Shown here piece by piece: positions 37,575 to 49,808 of a DNA stretch of 64,000 nucleotides; within the stretch, counting starts at the first letter, position 1, and every line of letters begins with the position of its first letter. The stretch is from Erythrocercus mccallii (taxonomy: Eukaryota; Chordata; Aves; Passeriformes; Dicruridae). The notes below the pieces were generated by a model. It worked only from the letters and a program-made list of their open reading frames with translations, did not search any database and had not been told where the DNA came from. Where the stretch lies: the NCBI GenBank assembly GCA_013397435.1, contig VZRG01000788.1:195444-259443 (forward strand), in the 5' to 3' direction. Made by a program: the position numbers and the translations under genes.

Positions 37575-39713
37575 ATGATAAAGTAACTTGCTTCTTTACA
37601 GTAGGTAGATGCACAGTGTGATCCATCAAAATTGTACATTCTTAAAAATTCATTCTCTTTCATTTTCAAACTTCAGTGGGTGTTGGAGAAGGTGGGAGCT
37701 GTTATTCTGCACAGTATGAACCTCCTGGAAATACAGACAAAGTGGAACAGTTTAGGTCTGGCTGGCTTAGCTGCAAACCCCCACGCAGGTGAAAATGTAA
37801 TCTTGCCTCTTGTACCTCCTGCTGATCTCTTCTCTTTATTTCCTTCTTGTTTCCCCCTCTCTGCTTCCAAAGTACGCATTGGCTAAGGTGAAACAAACAT
37901 TTCCTCACAGCTGACCTGAATGGAGGGCCCCACATAGTTTTTTGGTTTCAGTCTCTGCAAGTGACTTCTGTTAAATGAAAAGACTCTGTAATGCTGTCAC
38001 AGATCATGTCCTGTAGCGACAACGCAAGGTGTTCACCAGAAAAAGGAATTTAAATTAAGGAAGAATGGTGCTTATACTGCTGAATATAGAAGAGAAAGCT
38101 TAGTCTGTCTTTTTTGTTTTTGTTTTTGTTTTTTTATTTGTTGTTTGTTTGGGTTGTTTGTTTGGGTTTTTTTCAGTAAAAATGGAATTTTATGACACGT
38201 AAATTTTTTTTTATCTTGCTGTATGGCAAAAGCCAAGAGCAGGGGATTTCAAATTCCTTGTGCCAGCTGCTAGAACAAAACAACTGGAACTTGTCGGCTT
38301 GGGAACATCGTGAATCTTCACTGGGCATTCTGGTGATCTAAAGGTGCTTGCTGTGTTCTCCTGAAATGACCTTACAAAGACCTGCCAGGAAGGCATTGTT
38401 TCATTTTATTTTTCATTTCATTTGCTCTGAAAATGGTATGTTGCAATATATTTGTTGTTTTAGTGCATGTGGAAGAATTGCAGGTACTGAAAGCTGAATG
38501 TTGCACAAAAAAAAAAATTAAAAGCAAATGTGATAATTTTTAAATGTTATTTTTAATTGATACATATTATTACTGCTGCAGTTGTCCTTCTAAAGCTAAT
38601 GGAGTTAAAACCAACATATATTGCTCAGATTGCTCATCACCATTTGCAATGGTTTGATCCTGAACTTTGGGTACACTTGCTGGAACTTTGTTGATGATAG
38701 AATGACACCATCATGGGTGCTGAAGTGACAGAATCTCTGATGGCACTTTTGTCCTCACTGAGGCCCTTGATCAGCTTTTGTTTTTGGACTGCTGTGAAAT
38801 TCCTCCTGTTTTCTCTCAAAGCACAACCCCCCTCCTGGCTCCATCTTTTCTCTGTGAACACACACAGACCTCTCCTGGCTCTCTTAGGCACAAGGACAGG
38901 TCTGAGAATTCCAAATAACTTCTCTAATAAAAATGAAGGAAAAATCCCCCACAAAGTAGAACTTGTTCTCTGTGACTCTCAGTTTAGGCAAGAACTACAA
39001 AAACGAAGTTGCATGATTCATCCATGTTAGATTTTTCAGATTTTTTCCTCAAATTGGGGGCTGTAAAAGAATTTTCAGGATTGGTTGTAAAGGCTCAAGT
39101 ATTCTCTTTCCAAAATGATTGAAATGCTGTTCAGTCTCCATTACTTTTGTTCATTTGAATCTGCCAAGACAGGTGCCAATTAGTGCTGCAGATGATGCAA
39201 GCAACGAAACGGGGCCACCAAAGGGTTCCCTGTATCAGTGAAATATCCTGACTTTAAATGGGCTCCTGGTCCTTGGAGTGATGGTGTGACTCCACACCGA
39301 GTCTTACAGAAGTGGGAAGCCCTGTGGTTCTATTACCTTCCTGAAAATTCCCTTTTGTGTTCCTTGGAGTTAATAAGCTCCAGGTTAGTAAGGATCTCTA
39401 GAAAAGGAAAAGTTTCAGAGAGTTTGCAGATGTCTCATTAGTACATTGTTATAATGATCCCTGACAAAGTGTGAACAAAAGAGTTCTACTTTCTTAAGAT
39501 GACTTATATCTGGTCACTTAGAACAGTGTTTATTATTCAGTGATGTGCCATTAGCTATGCAGGACTGTAATTTTCCACTTTTTTTCAACAAGTCTTCAAA
39601 TGACTTTACATTTTGATTTTCCATTTTCCTCATCCTTTACTGCAAAGATTTAAAATGGAAAATCTTTTCCTTATTGAATACCTAGTGTTATTTTTTGCTC
39701 TCTTTTAATGATT
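37575..39713. other. Non-coding DNA with a T/G-rich tract
   Basis: AT-rich sequence with a T/G-rich low-complexity tract at 38109-38174. Short frames on both strands (60-105 codons) have no recognisable domain. Confidence 0.55.
38109..38174. repeat. T/G-rich low-complexity tract
   Basis: Irregular GTTTTT and GTTTG units over about 65 bp. Confidence 0.85.
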
Positions 39714-40760
39714 TTAATGAGAGGCCATCCCTGGTAGCTGCCAGAGTGTCCTACGCCTCTGTTGGGGTGAAGAGCTAGGCCAGCTTTCCAGGCGTAGCAG
39801 TAATCTAAACACTTTTTCATTTGGCCCCCTCAGCCCTGGTGAAGGCTCTGTGCCTCCATCCAGGTGCTGCTCAAAGCTGGCCCTTTCCCAGCCTTCCTGC
39901 AGCAGTGTTGAAGCAACAGAGCTCTGTTTGCTGACCGAGCAGCTGCTCAAAACCTTGTCCAAGACCAACTCTTCATCATTTCTGCAACTTAGCTTTTGCT
40001 GAGGCACACAGCGCGGTGAGATGGTGGCCTTTGAGATGGCGGCCTTTGAGATGGCGGCCTTTGAGATGGCGGCTTTTCAGCCACGGCCCCTCTTGCCCTG
40101 GGGCCCCTTTGGGGCCTGAAGCAGGCCCTGGGGTTATGAATAAAAAGGGCCAGGAGACAAATCTCCCTTTTTAATGCCTTTATTAAAGATCACCTCTGGG
40201 TGGGGGCCAAGGGGTCGTGCACCACTGCTCCGGATGGACAACACGGAGGAGGAGGAGTTCAGCTTTGCCACACGGCAGAGCTGGGCCTTCCATCCTCAGG
40301 AGAATCCCTGGGAAGAGGATTTTTACCTCAGTCTGGAGTGGGGGTCTCACCTGTCTGGTTCTATACAGTTATGGTGATGGGACGAAAAAGCCTCTGTGGG
40401 TGCTCTGGCATTCCTCTCTGCTCTGCTGACTCGGGGGTGTCGCTTTCAGTCCTTGGTGTTAGCTGGGCTCGCTGTTTAGGGGTCTTCTAGATGTAAATCC
40501 CACTCCTCTGGGTGCTAGACCTTGTGGGAGTTGTCTCCTCTACATACAAGCTTGGATGTCACTCCCCTCATGGCTGTGGGTGCCATCCTGGGAAGGGAAG
40601 CGGCAGAGACGATACCCGACGGGGGAAGGGGATACAACCGTGGGTGAGTTAGACAGTGGAGGGGAAATTGACAATTCAAAGGCACTGTGATCACCAAGTA
40701 ACAGCAAACAAACCCAATGTTGGCAAAACCTGTTTGGTAGGATTTTGTTCTCTCCACCGG
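39714..40760 (-). mobile_element. Probable endogenous retroviral LTR and leader remnant
   Basis: On the minus strand the order is a TATA-like TATAGAA near 40366, TTAATAAAGG near 40180 (polyadenylation signal), then AGATTTGTCTCCTGGCC and TTTTTATTCATAACCCC, which looks like R-U5 of an avian LTR (probably ERVL-like). Beyond it come a GC-rich leader with a four-unit repeat (40018-40077) and a 97-codon minus frame (40007-39714) beginning MPQQKLSCRNDEELVLDK. I do not recognise the frame. The ends are approximate: no target duplication, primer-binding site or clear TG...CA pair was found. The alternative is an unrelated GC-rich repeat. Confidence 0.45.
40018..40077. repeat. Four tandem 15-bp units with YY1-like core
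   Basis: Units GAGATGGTGGCCTTT, GAGATGGCGGCCTTT (twice) and GAGATGGCGGCTTTT follow one another without spacers. Three carry GAGATGGCGGC, which matches the YY1 consensus AANATGGCGGC except for its first base; the first unit has a C-to-T change in the core. The array lies in the probable ERV leader. Confidence 0.9.
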
Positions 40761-42003
40761 GGCCCCTTTGAGGCGGGCCTGGGCTGGTGTCCCTGAGGTG
40801 GATTTGGGTCAGTGTTTCCCTCAGACACCAGGTAGAAAACCTGTAGTCACCCAGGATTGTTTTAGCACCCCTGAAATACTTCCAGTGCTCTGTCTTTTTG
40901 GTGAAGCTGGAACGGTTCTGTTTCTTCCTGTTTAATTATCACCAGCTCCTGTTCACTTGAAGCCCTGGAGTGGATTTGTGTTTCGGTGATAGAATGAGGG
41001 CAGCAGCAGAAAGCTACAGAGACTTGTGGTTTTTTTTTTCTCTGTGGACTTAAAATAAACGACCACATGTTTGATAGGGAAGCTGGTTCTGTCTAGAATA
41101 TAAAATCACCTGATAAGAACCTGTAGAGCTTAATTTCCTTTAAACTGTTAAATGGAAATCAGAAGACGAGGAGAGTCTGTGGAACAGGCATTAAAGGAAA
41201 CACTTACCAGCAGAGTACCTACAAATTCGGGAGCTAATAGATTGTTATCTGCCACAGTTTAAAATCCTGAGACCAAATAAAATTCGAAATGTGGATTCTT
41301 ATTCCTGTGTGCAGCATGAGTAGTCTTTGCTAAAATATTCTCCGCATAATTTAATGTTCATCCTTTTAACTTTGAAGGCTTATTGCCAAAGAATTACTCA
41401 CACAGTTAAAGAAAAAATCCTAAAAATCAGCGAATGTAGCCCATAAATAAGGTACACAGAATTACTTCCCTTTCCAGATTTTTCAACAAATCATAAAGGA
41501 TATACTTTTCAAAAATGCATTTACCAAAAAGAATCTTTTCAAATAATTTCTCATACATACAGCTCTGGCTTTTAATGACTGCTGCAGTAAACTTGGGAAA
41601 TTGCTTTCACTCTATTTTAAGAGCATTTTTACCTAAGTGTTCTTTCTGTAAATTCCATTGGTGCCTTTGGTCCTGATTAGTGGCACTTAGTGGTTTAGGT
41701 GGAAATAATGCACTGGAGTTGAAAAGCAAGTTCAGTAAAGTGAGAACTGTCACCAGTGGTGTTTGTTATAATTAATGTGATTTGGAACTATATATGATGA
41801 GCAAGATACCATAATTAAACTATTCCTTGCAAATAGTTGAAGCTGTTTACTCAGGAAACTGTGTTTTCCTTAATGATAAAGGACTCATCACTGGTCAGCT
41901 AGTTGTCCTTGGACTAAAAATTTTTATCATTAAACAGAGATGAGGCATTCACACCATTATAATTTCTCTATTTTTTTTTTTACTATGTCTCACATTTTGC
42001 TAT
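40761..42003. other. Non-coding DNA, no gene recognised
   Basis: AT-rich, stop-dense, no transposon recognised up to the LTR boundary at 42004. Confidence 0.55.
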
Positions 42004-42767
42004 TGTTATAGATGAACATAAGGGATAATTCGTGCAAGAATAATTTTTTGTAAATATGCATTGTTATGATTCAGAAAATGTTTTTTATGTAAGCAAGTTT
42101 CTCAGACAAACCACAGTTTGAGAAACCATGGTCCAGAAGGGGAGACCTTCATGGCATTCCAGGAATAGGTGGGGGAGAAATTGTTTCCCAAAACAGCAAC
42201 AGACTCACCATTCATTCCACCTTGCCACAACTGATAACCAAAAGGAAGTGTGAAGAAGTTATTTGACCTTGTCAAGCAAACGACTCCATTCCAGCAGGAC
42301 TATGCACCTTTCCCAACAGTTCCAAAAATAGCTCCAGAGACAAGCACCGGACTTCAAGACACATCACCCCCTCATCAAGCTGAAGCAGAAGTTCTTTCAG
42401 CCAAACTAGGAAGAAGCAAAAGACTGATACTGCCATTTCAGCTAGATTGGGAAACCCACCCAGCCGAACCAAACGCCACATTGTTTAATCAGAGAAACCT
42501 TTTTCCTGTCACAGAAACTGTGTTCTTCCATTGTAAGCCCTAGCCAGGGGCTACAAAAACCTGTATAAAAACTAGGACCGCAGAGAAGCAATCCGTGGAC
42601 AGAGAGGAATTGCTCAGATAGACCGTGTCACTCTGTTCCACCCGTGCCGGGGTCCTAGGCCCGGCACTTTGGACTTTTGGCTTGCTGACTTTTTATTTTT
42701 TTGTCCATTTTGTAATCAATAAATTTATTATTATTTATTAACTGAATTGGCAAATTCGTTTATAACA
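42004..42767 (+). mobile_element. Solo LTR, TGTTAT...ATAACA family, copy 2 (divergent)
   Basis: Starts TGTTATAGATGAACATAA and ends CGTTTATAACA; flanked by a perfect 4-bp duplication CTAT (42000-42003 and 42768-42771). TATAAAA is at 42564-42570 and AATAAA at 42718-42723. The 5' end (TGTTATAGRTGAACATA, then AATTCGTG) and the last 20 bp match the copies at 25175 and 57860, but the U3 interior is largely different, so it is a separate subfamily. The 97-codon plus frame 42250-42543 is inside U3 and is not considered a gene. Confidence 0.87.
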
Positions 42768-44373
42768 CTATTCCCCTATAAAGACACTTGCATTACTGAT
42801 TATGGTAGGTTTGGGGATAAATTTTTTGCTATCATTCCTAAAGCCACTTTAAACATACCCAAAAATGAATTTTAGTGAACAATCCCCAAAATGTCAGCCT
42901 TTTCTTTTAGGGGCTAAGCAGACCCCTGATGAAAATTTCAGTGTTCATAGGTGCTGTGGGAGTGGATTATCCTTGGCACTGGAAAGAATTTCCCAATGTG
43001 AGAAGAGAAATCATGCTTGGAATCAGTCTGATATCTCAAAAAACTCAACAAATATAGATTGGAGAAGAACTGATACTACAAGTACTATAAAAATAATGTG
43101 TGAATAATGAATATTACTGACTCCATTGAATTTAATTTAGGTGTAAGGAAGATCTTAAGCACATGAATAAAAATACTTGTTTAATGGAGAGAAAAGCAGC
43201 AAAATAGAGGAAATGGTTTCTCTGTTTCTCCCCATTAAGAACACTGAAAGAATTTAAGATTGGTGTGAAGAGACAGTAATTCAGAAATACAAAGTTTAAA
43301 TAATTTCCAAAGCCTACACATTCCTCAAGTTTTGATGTAATTCTTCCACAACCACAAAATAGGAGCCTACAGAGGCAAGATATTAAACTACCTTGAAAAA
43401 TACTAAGCGATGCTCCATATAGTGGAAAGTGAAATAGAACTGCAATATAGAAATTCTGTACTGCCTGAGATTGGATGTTGCTTTGAAAAGCGGCATAAAA
43501 TGGAAGCCATTAGCCTCTATTTGCATTTAAGCAGTGGAGTTGTAAAACCAGAATGATATAAAATGGTAAATTATAATCAGGCAGGTGATGTTACACGTTA
43601 GAGGAGGATGGTTCAGTTTGAATACAATGTTTGAGGAGATGTTTTAAGAAAGTATTCATGGCAAGGGTAATAAAGTATTGGACTGTTGAGATATAAAGGC
43701 ATTCTTTTCAGAGTACAGAGATTGCCCCTGGAAGCAGACCTTTTTTTTTTTCTTCCCTGAAATTTACCTTCAGGAGCTTGAAAACATATTCATTCCACTG
43801 AAATATTGCCACTTCCTTCTTCATAGAAAGTCATCGTTTCTGTCATTTGTTTGTACTATTTCTCAGTGCTTGCTATTATTTACTTGAGAAATCAGGGGAA
43901 ATCAAAATTATACATAAACGGTCATTAATACTTAGATGACAAGCCTTTTTTTTTTTCCTCCTTACCCGGTAGAAGTTTTCTTCTGAGAAAATGGAACTTC
44001 AAGCATTTGCTCCTTCCAACATATAATGGGGCTTTTAAGTTGTCATGTGAATGACACGAGCTGCTGGAGGACTGCCCTGTGGGAACAGCCAAGTCACTGC
44101 CAGTGACAACAGAGCTCCCAGCAGGCAGCACAGGTGGGTGGCACTTAGAGAATGAAATGTTTTTGAAGTAGGATCTGCTGCTTCTAATTCTGTCTAATCC
44201 TGCCCACTGGGGTTTACAACAGGGACAGTTGGTGTTTAGATAATTCTGTGTAACAATGCCATAGGTGTACCTTTGTCACCATTAAGTCAAAAAAAATAAA
44301 TACCCATGGATACATTGAAAATGTAAAAGTATGTACAATCATGTGCACAGTAGTTCAGGTTTATCAGCCAAAT
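42768..44373. other. Non-coding DNA, no gene recognised
   Basis: AT-rich; T runs at about 43740-43752 and 43947-43957. No convincing exon or transposon. Confidence 0.55.
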
Positions 44374-44767
44374 GAGAGAGCTGGGGCTGCTCAACCTGGA
44401 GAGGAGAAAGCTCTGGGGAAACCTCAGGGCGCCTTCCAGTGGCTGAAGGAGCTCTAAGAGAGATGGAGAGGAACCTTGGACAAGGACCTGGAGTGACAAT
44501 AGAAAGGGTAGTGGCCTTAAACTGAAGGAGGGTGGGTTTAGATTTAGAGATTCAGCACAATTCCTTTCCTCTAAGGGTGGGCAGGCCCTGGCACAGGGTG
44601 CCCAGAGAAGCTGTGGCTGCCCCTGGATCCCTGGGAAGTGTCCAAGGCCAGGCTGGACAGGGCTTGTAGCAGCCTGGGACAGTGGAAGGTGTCCCTGCCC
44701 ATGGCAGGGGGGCCGGAGGGCTGATGTTTAAGGCCCTTTCCAACCTAAGCCATTCCACGATTCCATG
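44374..44767 (+). mobile_element. CR1 LINE 3' fragment
   Basis: Plus-sense CR1: GGGGCTGCTCAACCTGGAGA, TGGACAAGGACCTGGAGTG, CCTGGCACAGGGTGCCCAG, GGCCAGGCTGGACAGGG, CCCTGCCCATGGCAGGGG, ending CCATTCCACGATTCC. It is 5'-truncated and keeps its 3' tail. The minus-strand 92-codon frame 44552-44830 is incidental. Confidence 0.94.
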
Positions 44768-45810
44768 TTCAGAGCTGCAGTGCAGGGACACTTTGCACTT
44801 GTCTCTGCTTTCCCACAGGCAGCTCAGCAAGAACAGGCTGAGGGGAGAGAGAAAATCAGATTGTCAGGTAGGAATAGTGGGAGAAAGGGGACACAGGAGT
44901 TCCAGTCGTATAAATGATAATTATGTTCATAGATTACTGCACTCACAGTTCCAGTTATACTCTAGTTTCCCACTAATTTTGATGCCAAGCAAACGGGATT
45001 AAATCCTTCTTTAAAAGTGTCTTCACTAGGACTGACAGTGACATGTTCCCATGTGACCAGAGTCAACTGGAAAATCTTTTTGCCAATGATTCAAGTAATA
45101 TTACCCAAGATAATTAATGAGGTTGGGGTAAAAGAGGTATCTGATTCCTAATAAAAAAAAAGTGTTATAGTCCCATTTATTTTATGTTCATGTTTTATAA
45201 ATGCATTCTGAATATGCAACCCATAATTCAAACACCACACTTTTTAAGCTGTAAAATCCTATGCAAAGCCAATAACTACAAAAATATGAATCTTAAAATT
45301 ATATTCTGATATTTGTGTTACAAACTTGAGAACTGATAGACTTGTTAAACTGAAATATCAACCTTTCAACAGCAAGCACTAGTAATAAACGGAACTATTT
45401 CAGTAACTGTAAACATAATAAAAATCCTCATGATGAATCTCAGAAAAGTTCATTTGATGAAACTCATAACAAACACACTGAATCCACAGGAATGAATCTG
45501 CATTACTGATAAAACATAGCTAACTTTTTTTTCCCAAGTGTCAAGAAGAAGTAATGTTTTGCTAAGGAAGTAACAGTAAAAAGTAAAGGTCCAGAAAAAT
45601 ATCAAGATCTCTGTAACTGAAATTCACCTGAACTGATGAAAATGCTTCCAAATTGAAAGCATATTGATGAGCATTTTAAGACTATGCATTTGTTCTTTTG
45701 GCAGTATAAGACTTGCTTAATGATTGGTGTATTTTGGTGACAGACATAGCTGTGAATTATCAGGGTTTGTACTTCAGTTTGACCAAGCAAACCATTTAGG
45801 GCTTACAGCT

Positions 45811-46740
45811 TGTTATGGGTTAACACAGTTTAGTTTTTAGTTGAAGGAAAATATGGAATATCACCCTGCCAAGACCTAAAATTGTCCTTAGAAAAACATG
45901 AACACCTATCAGAGGCAAGTTCTTGGCTTTTGGCATGTGGTTTGACCACTAAGGAAGCAGGATACCACTTTTAGGAAATACCTCTTTAACTCTTTCTGCC
46001 AGCAGATGGAACCTCCAGAGCCCTGGCCTGTTCCGGAGTGAGGACAAGACAAAATGATTGAACCATAAAGAGACATAGCATGAGACTAAGTCAGTGAAAA
46101 GAGAGAGATAAAACTATTTGGGGTGAAGGATAAGGAGTGGCCTAATGTGGTTGGATATATTCTAGTAATATGAAGAATGGACTATTTTTTCCTGTAACAT
46201 ATAGATGCTGTTTGGGAGGGATGCAAAGTGCTAGTATAAGTGATATGATGGTTTTTTATACTCCTAAGGGAAAAAAGGAGATTTTTAGTTTTGAGCTGAA
46301 GATGATTTTGGAAGCAGTAGAAGAGAATCTTTGTTTTATACTAGAGGAGGCATTCTTAAACAGTACCCCTAGTAAGCAGATTATGACCCATGTGCAGTGT
46401 TGGGAAAGCTGCTAATGGGTAGGATTTTCACAGTTTGCAGAGGCTCCTTTCAGGCCGCTGCAGATGTGTGGCATGGAAGCCACCAGAGGACTGTTCCTTG
46501 TGTGACCATGTCTCCCTGACACTCAGAGAGACCCTTTCCTAAAAGAACTGATGAAAGATTATTTTAAAATGGTAAAACTGACTGAAATTACAAGTTTTGT
46601 CTTTTTATGTTGTGTTTAGAAAAGTGAATACTTGCAGGGGGAGAGAAGAATATCTTTGAAGTTTTCATTTGTTGTTTCATTTGTTTTCTTCCTTATTTTC
46701 TTCTTAATTTCTGGGAATAAACTATTTTTTTTTTGTAATT
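45811..46740 (+). other. Possible old LTR or repeat-derived block
   Basis: Begins TGTTATGGGTTAACACAG and contains ordered phrases that look repeat-like: GCCAGCAGATGGAACCTCC, AGAGAGATAAAAC, TGCTAATGGGTAGG, TCACAGTTTGCAG; an AATAAAC signal lies at 46717-46723. No CA end with a matching target duplication was found, and no family is assigned. It may be ordinary unique sequence. Confidence 0.25.
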
Positions 46741-48169
46741 TTAAGGTAAGCTTGTCTTGCTTTTTCAGTTCTCCTAGTCATATATAAAATTGCAAACACA
46801 AAGCCCTTCACACAGCGATATCCTCAGTATCAGATGGGGAAAGAGGATTAATTTTAAATAGGGTTAAAACTTCAATGTCGAATTGTTTTAGTTACAACAG
46901 AGAAGAAACTTACTTGGCTTATTTTACCTAATTAAAGTCAAGAAAATATTGTAATCCTTTCCTGAAGACACGGGAGAAGTTGGTGTTTGTAATTCCACGA
47001 ATGAAGTTTTTATATTTGAGCCAGTTAAATGTGAAAAGGTGCAGCTGTGAAGGAAATGTGTATTAGCACAGAGGTGCAAACCAGCTCCTATCTTGACACC
47101 ACCCTTCATCCAAGTGCCACCTTTATGCAGTAAGTGTGCAGCAATACAGCAAATATTTTTCTTAGCCACACAAGATTAGTAGAAGAAGCAGATTAATGAC
47201 AAGCATTTTCATTACTTTTAACCCTATTAGCATCCATTGTGGACACACTGAAGGGGTCCAGCCAGATGGCTGAATCCTGAAATCCTGTACTTCGTGACTG
47301 CTCAAACAGCTTTGCTGTCCCTTTCTCCCAGGAATTGTGCCAAGGTTCTCAACAAGTAAAGTCAGTTCTGGAGATATTCCAGGAGACAATCAAACTTTGA
47401 CAGTGACCATTAGTAGCTATTGTGATGAAGTGGGCACAGCTCTCTGCAGTGGGACACTGCAGCTGATGTCGCTGCATTTGGGGTGGGAAGGCAACAGTCA
47501 AAACTAGTTCTGGGTCCTACAGGTTCAAAAATCTTACAGCAGTGAGTGTACATCAGATGGGTTAATTGAGCACACCCTCTGGCTTAATTTAATCCAAAAG
47601 GAATCCAGCCTAAAGTACTTAAATGCTTTCAGTGTTTCAAATACATCTGCTGGTGGGGATGCTCAGGAGGTACAGTTCTCACTCCTGTGAACTAAATGCA
47701 GTAAAATAGCAAATACTCTGAGATCTTTGGTGTGTTTGACACCTTTTCCATGGCCAGAGTCACAAATGATAAATGCAGTTGTTGCAGTTGCAGTAGTGTG
47801 AGTCTGACAGCAGTGTGGATAATGTTCTCCATGTCAGCCATTTGGGATTTTTTAATAGAGCACCTGCTGTTCTGACAGTTCAGGTAAAAGCATCACATGC
47901 TCCAGAAATCACCCCAGGGCTCACCAGCTGTTCTGGTAGCATGGAACTCGGGACATGGCTGCTTGCTTTTCTGTCAGAGGAACGTTTCCTACTGGATCAT
48001 GTAGAAATCTCTGAAAGTGAGCTGGTCCTAGATGCAGCTAAATACTCTTTTAATAGCAGAGACTTAGGTCTTTCTGCTGAGAATGTATTCTCCTTCGGTT
48101 TATGTCCTTAGTACACATCTAGGTAATTTCCTTGGATTGAAAGGAACAAAACATATGAATAAGTAAATT
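46741..48169. other. Non-coding DNA, no gene recognised
   Basis: The longest frame (98 codons, plus, 47815-48111) has no recognisable domain. No transposon recognised. Confidence 0.55.
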
Positions 48170-48192
48170 CCTCTTTTTTCTTTTTCTTTCTT

Positions 48193-48285
48193 CTTTTCTT
48201 TTCTTTTCTTTTCTTTTCTTTTCTTTTCTTTTCTTTTCTTTTCTTTTCTTTTCTTTTCTTTTCTTTTCTTTTCTTTTCTTTTCTT
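48193..48285. repeat. (CTTTT)n pentanucleotide microsatellite, about 18-19 copies
   Basis: A nearly pure pyrimidine pentanucleotide array of about 93 bp, preceded by a degenerate T/C tract from 48170. A long homopurine-homopyrimidine mirror-capable tract can adopt triplex DNA and is likely length-polymorphic. Confidence 0.95.
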
Positions 48286-49759
48286 CTGGTATTTGCTTTC
48301 CTAGATCTGCTCTGTGTGGGAAGTCTGAGGAATTTGGTCTTGACCCATCTTGGAAACAGATAGTTAGGATGCCATTCTGTATTCTCTAATAGAGTAACAT
48401 CTGTCCACTGATGACACCTCCATCAAACATTTTTCTATCTATTTGCTTCAGTTAGGCAGTGGAATATTCTTGTTTGTATTCTTTTTAGTCCTCTGTAGCA
48501 AATACTAAATGTGCCCCTTCCTGGGAAGCTTGTTGTTGTTCTGTTAATGAGACTTCACACATTAAAGCATGCTGATAAGAGCATAGTGGAGCTAAGATAA
48601 CACAACGTTGTTCCTGTTGCTAGGAAGTGATGAATCTCCTATCTAACGTGTTGATTTTCTATCCAATGTATCCCGTTAAAGTTTTCCTTTATTTGAGCTG
48701 CGAAATCAAATTCTCACTTCCTAGAGCCAAAAGCTGGAGCCTATTAATACTCTGAGTGAGCTTAAACCCATAGTTTTATAATTGAATTAACTTAAAAAGG
48801 TAAATATACTCATTTTTCTGTAGTTCACAAGAGGTATTTTCCCCCTACTGTAGTATATCTGCAACATCATTTAGAAGATCTGATTGCTTTGCTGCTTTTC
48901 CTGAAATGACAGATGATTTTGTGCAAGCTCTCAATTTTCCTTCCCAATTCCCCAACTTGAGGATTGTCATACCAAGCTTTATTGCCTTTGCAATGAATTT
49001 TTTCCTTGGGAGGTACTATTTTGAGCAGATTTCTGTAACACTGGGAATTATTATCTGTGACTAATAACAACCTCTGTGGAGCTTGTTATACAACGAAGGC
49101 AGATCATGTGCTTGAATATATTCATGTGATTGCTTGAAGCTATGAGTAGCTTAAATTTCTGTAAGTTGCTGCTTTATCAAAAATGATTTTTTTCCCTACT
49201 GAAATAAGGTAAATTATTAAACTATTTCTATTTTAACTCAAGTTCAATAACACTTGGGTGAACTTTCATGCAACAGTCTAGAAAGTGTATGAATTAACAG
49301 TTGTTACTCTGATCCTTAAACCGTTTTAACAGAATTTTAATTGTAATTTGAATGGATCTTTCTATAGCTAAACTATGTTTCTAAAATAACACTTCTTCAG
49401 AAGTGCTCCATACATGTGCCAATAACAAGAAATCAGTAGTGAAGATTTTACTTGGAGCCCACTTTTATCCTTTTTTATTTATTTTTAAACAGCTCTTGTT
49501 TGGTATAAATGTTCTGAGAATTAATTATCCTGGGCACAGTGTGGAGCTCCCTAGAACATCCAGGGCTTTGCAGAAACATCAGAGTCAGGATGTTCCTTCT
49601 TCTGATAGGGCTGAATTTCACATTCTAATCTCCATTCAAGTATTTGTGTAGGAGGAAACTTGAAGGCAAGGCAATCTCTAGTAAAAAAGAGTACAAGACT
49701 GGTGGCTGTGTAAACACAAAGTTTATTACCTTGTTTTATGTTGATTTTTGTTGGTAACA
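48286..49759. other. Non-coding DNA, no gene recognised
   Basis: AT-rich, stop-dense; no repeat recognised before the CR1 tail. Confidence 0.55.
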
Positions 49760-49808
49760 AGATGATCTTTAAGGTCACTTCCAATCCAGGCCATTCTGTG
49801 ATTCTGTT
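49760..49808 (+). mobile_element. CR1 LINE tail fragment
   Basis: GATGATCTTTAAGGTCACTT followed by CCAATCCAGG and CCATTCTGTGATTCTG is the CR1 3' terminus. Only the last 50 bp or so are recognisable. Confidence 0.88.
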
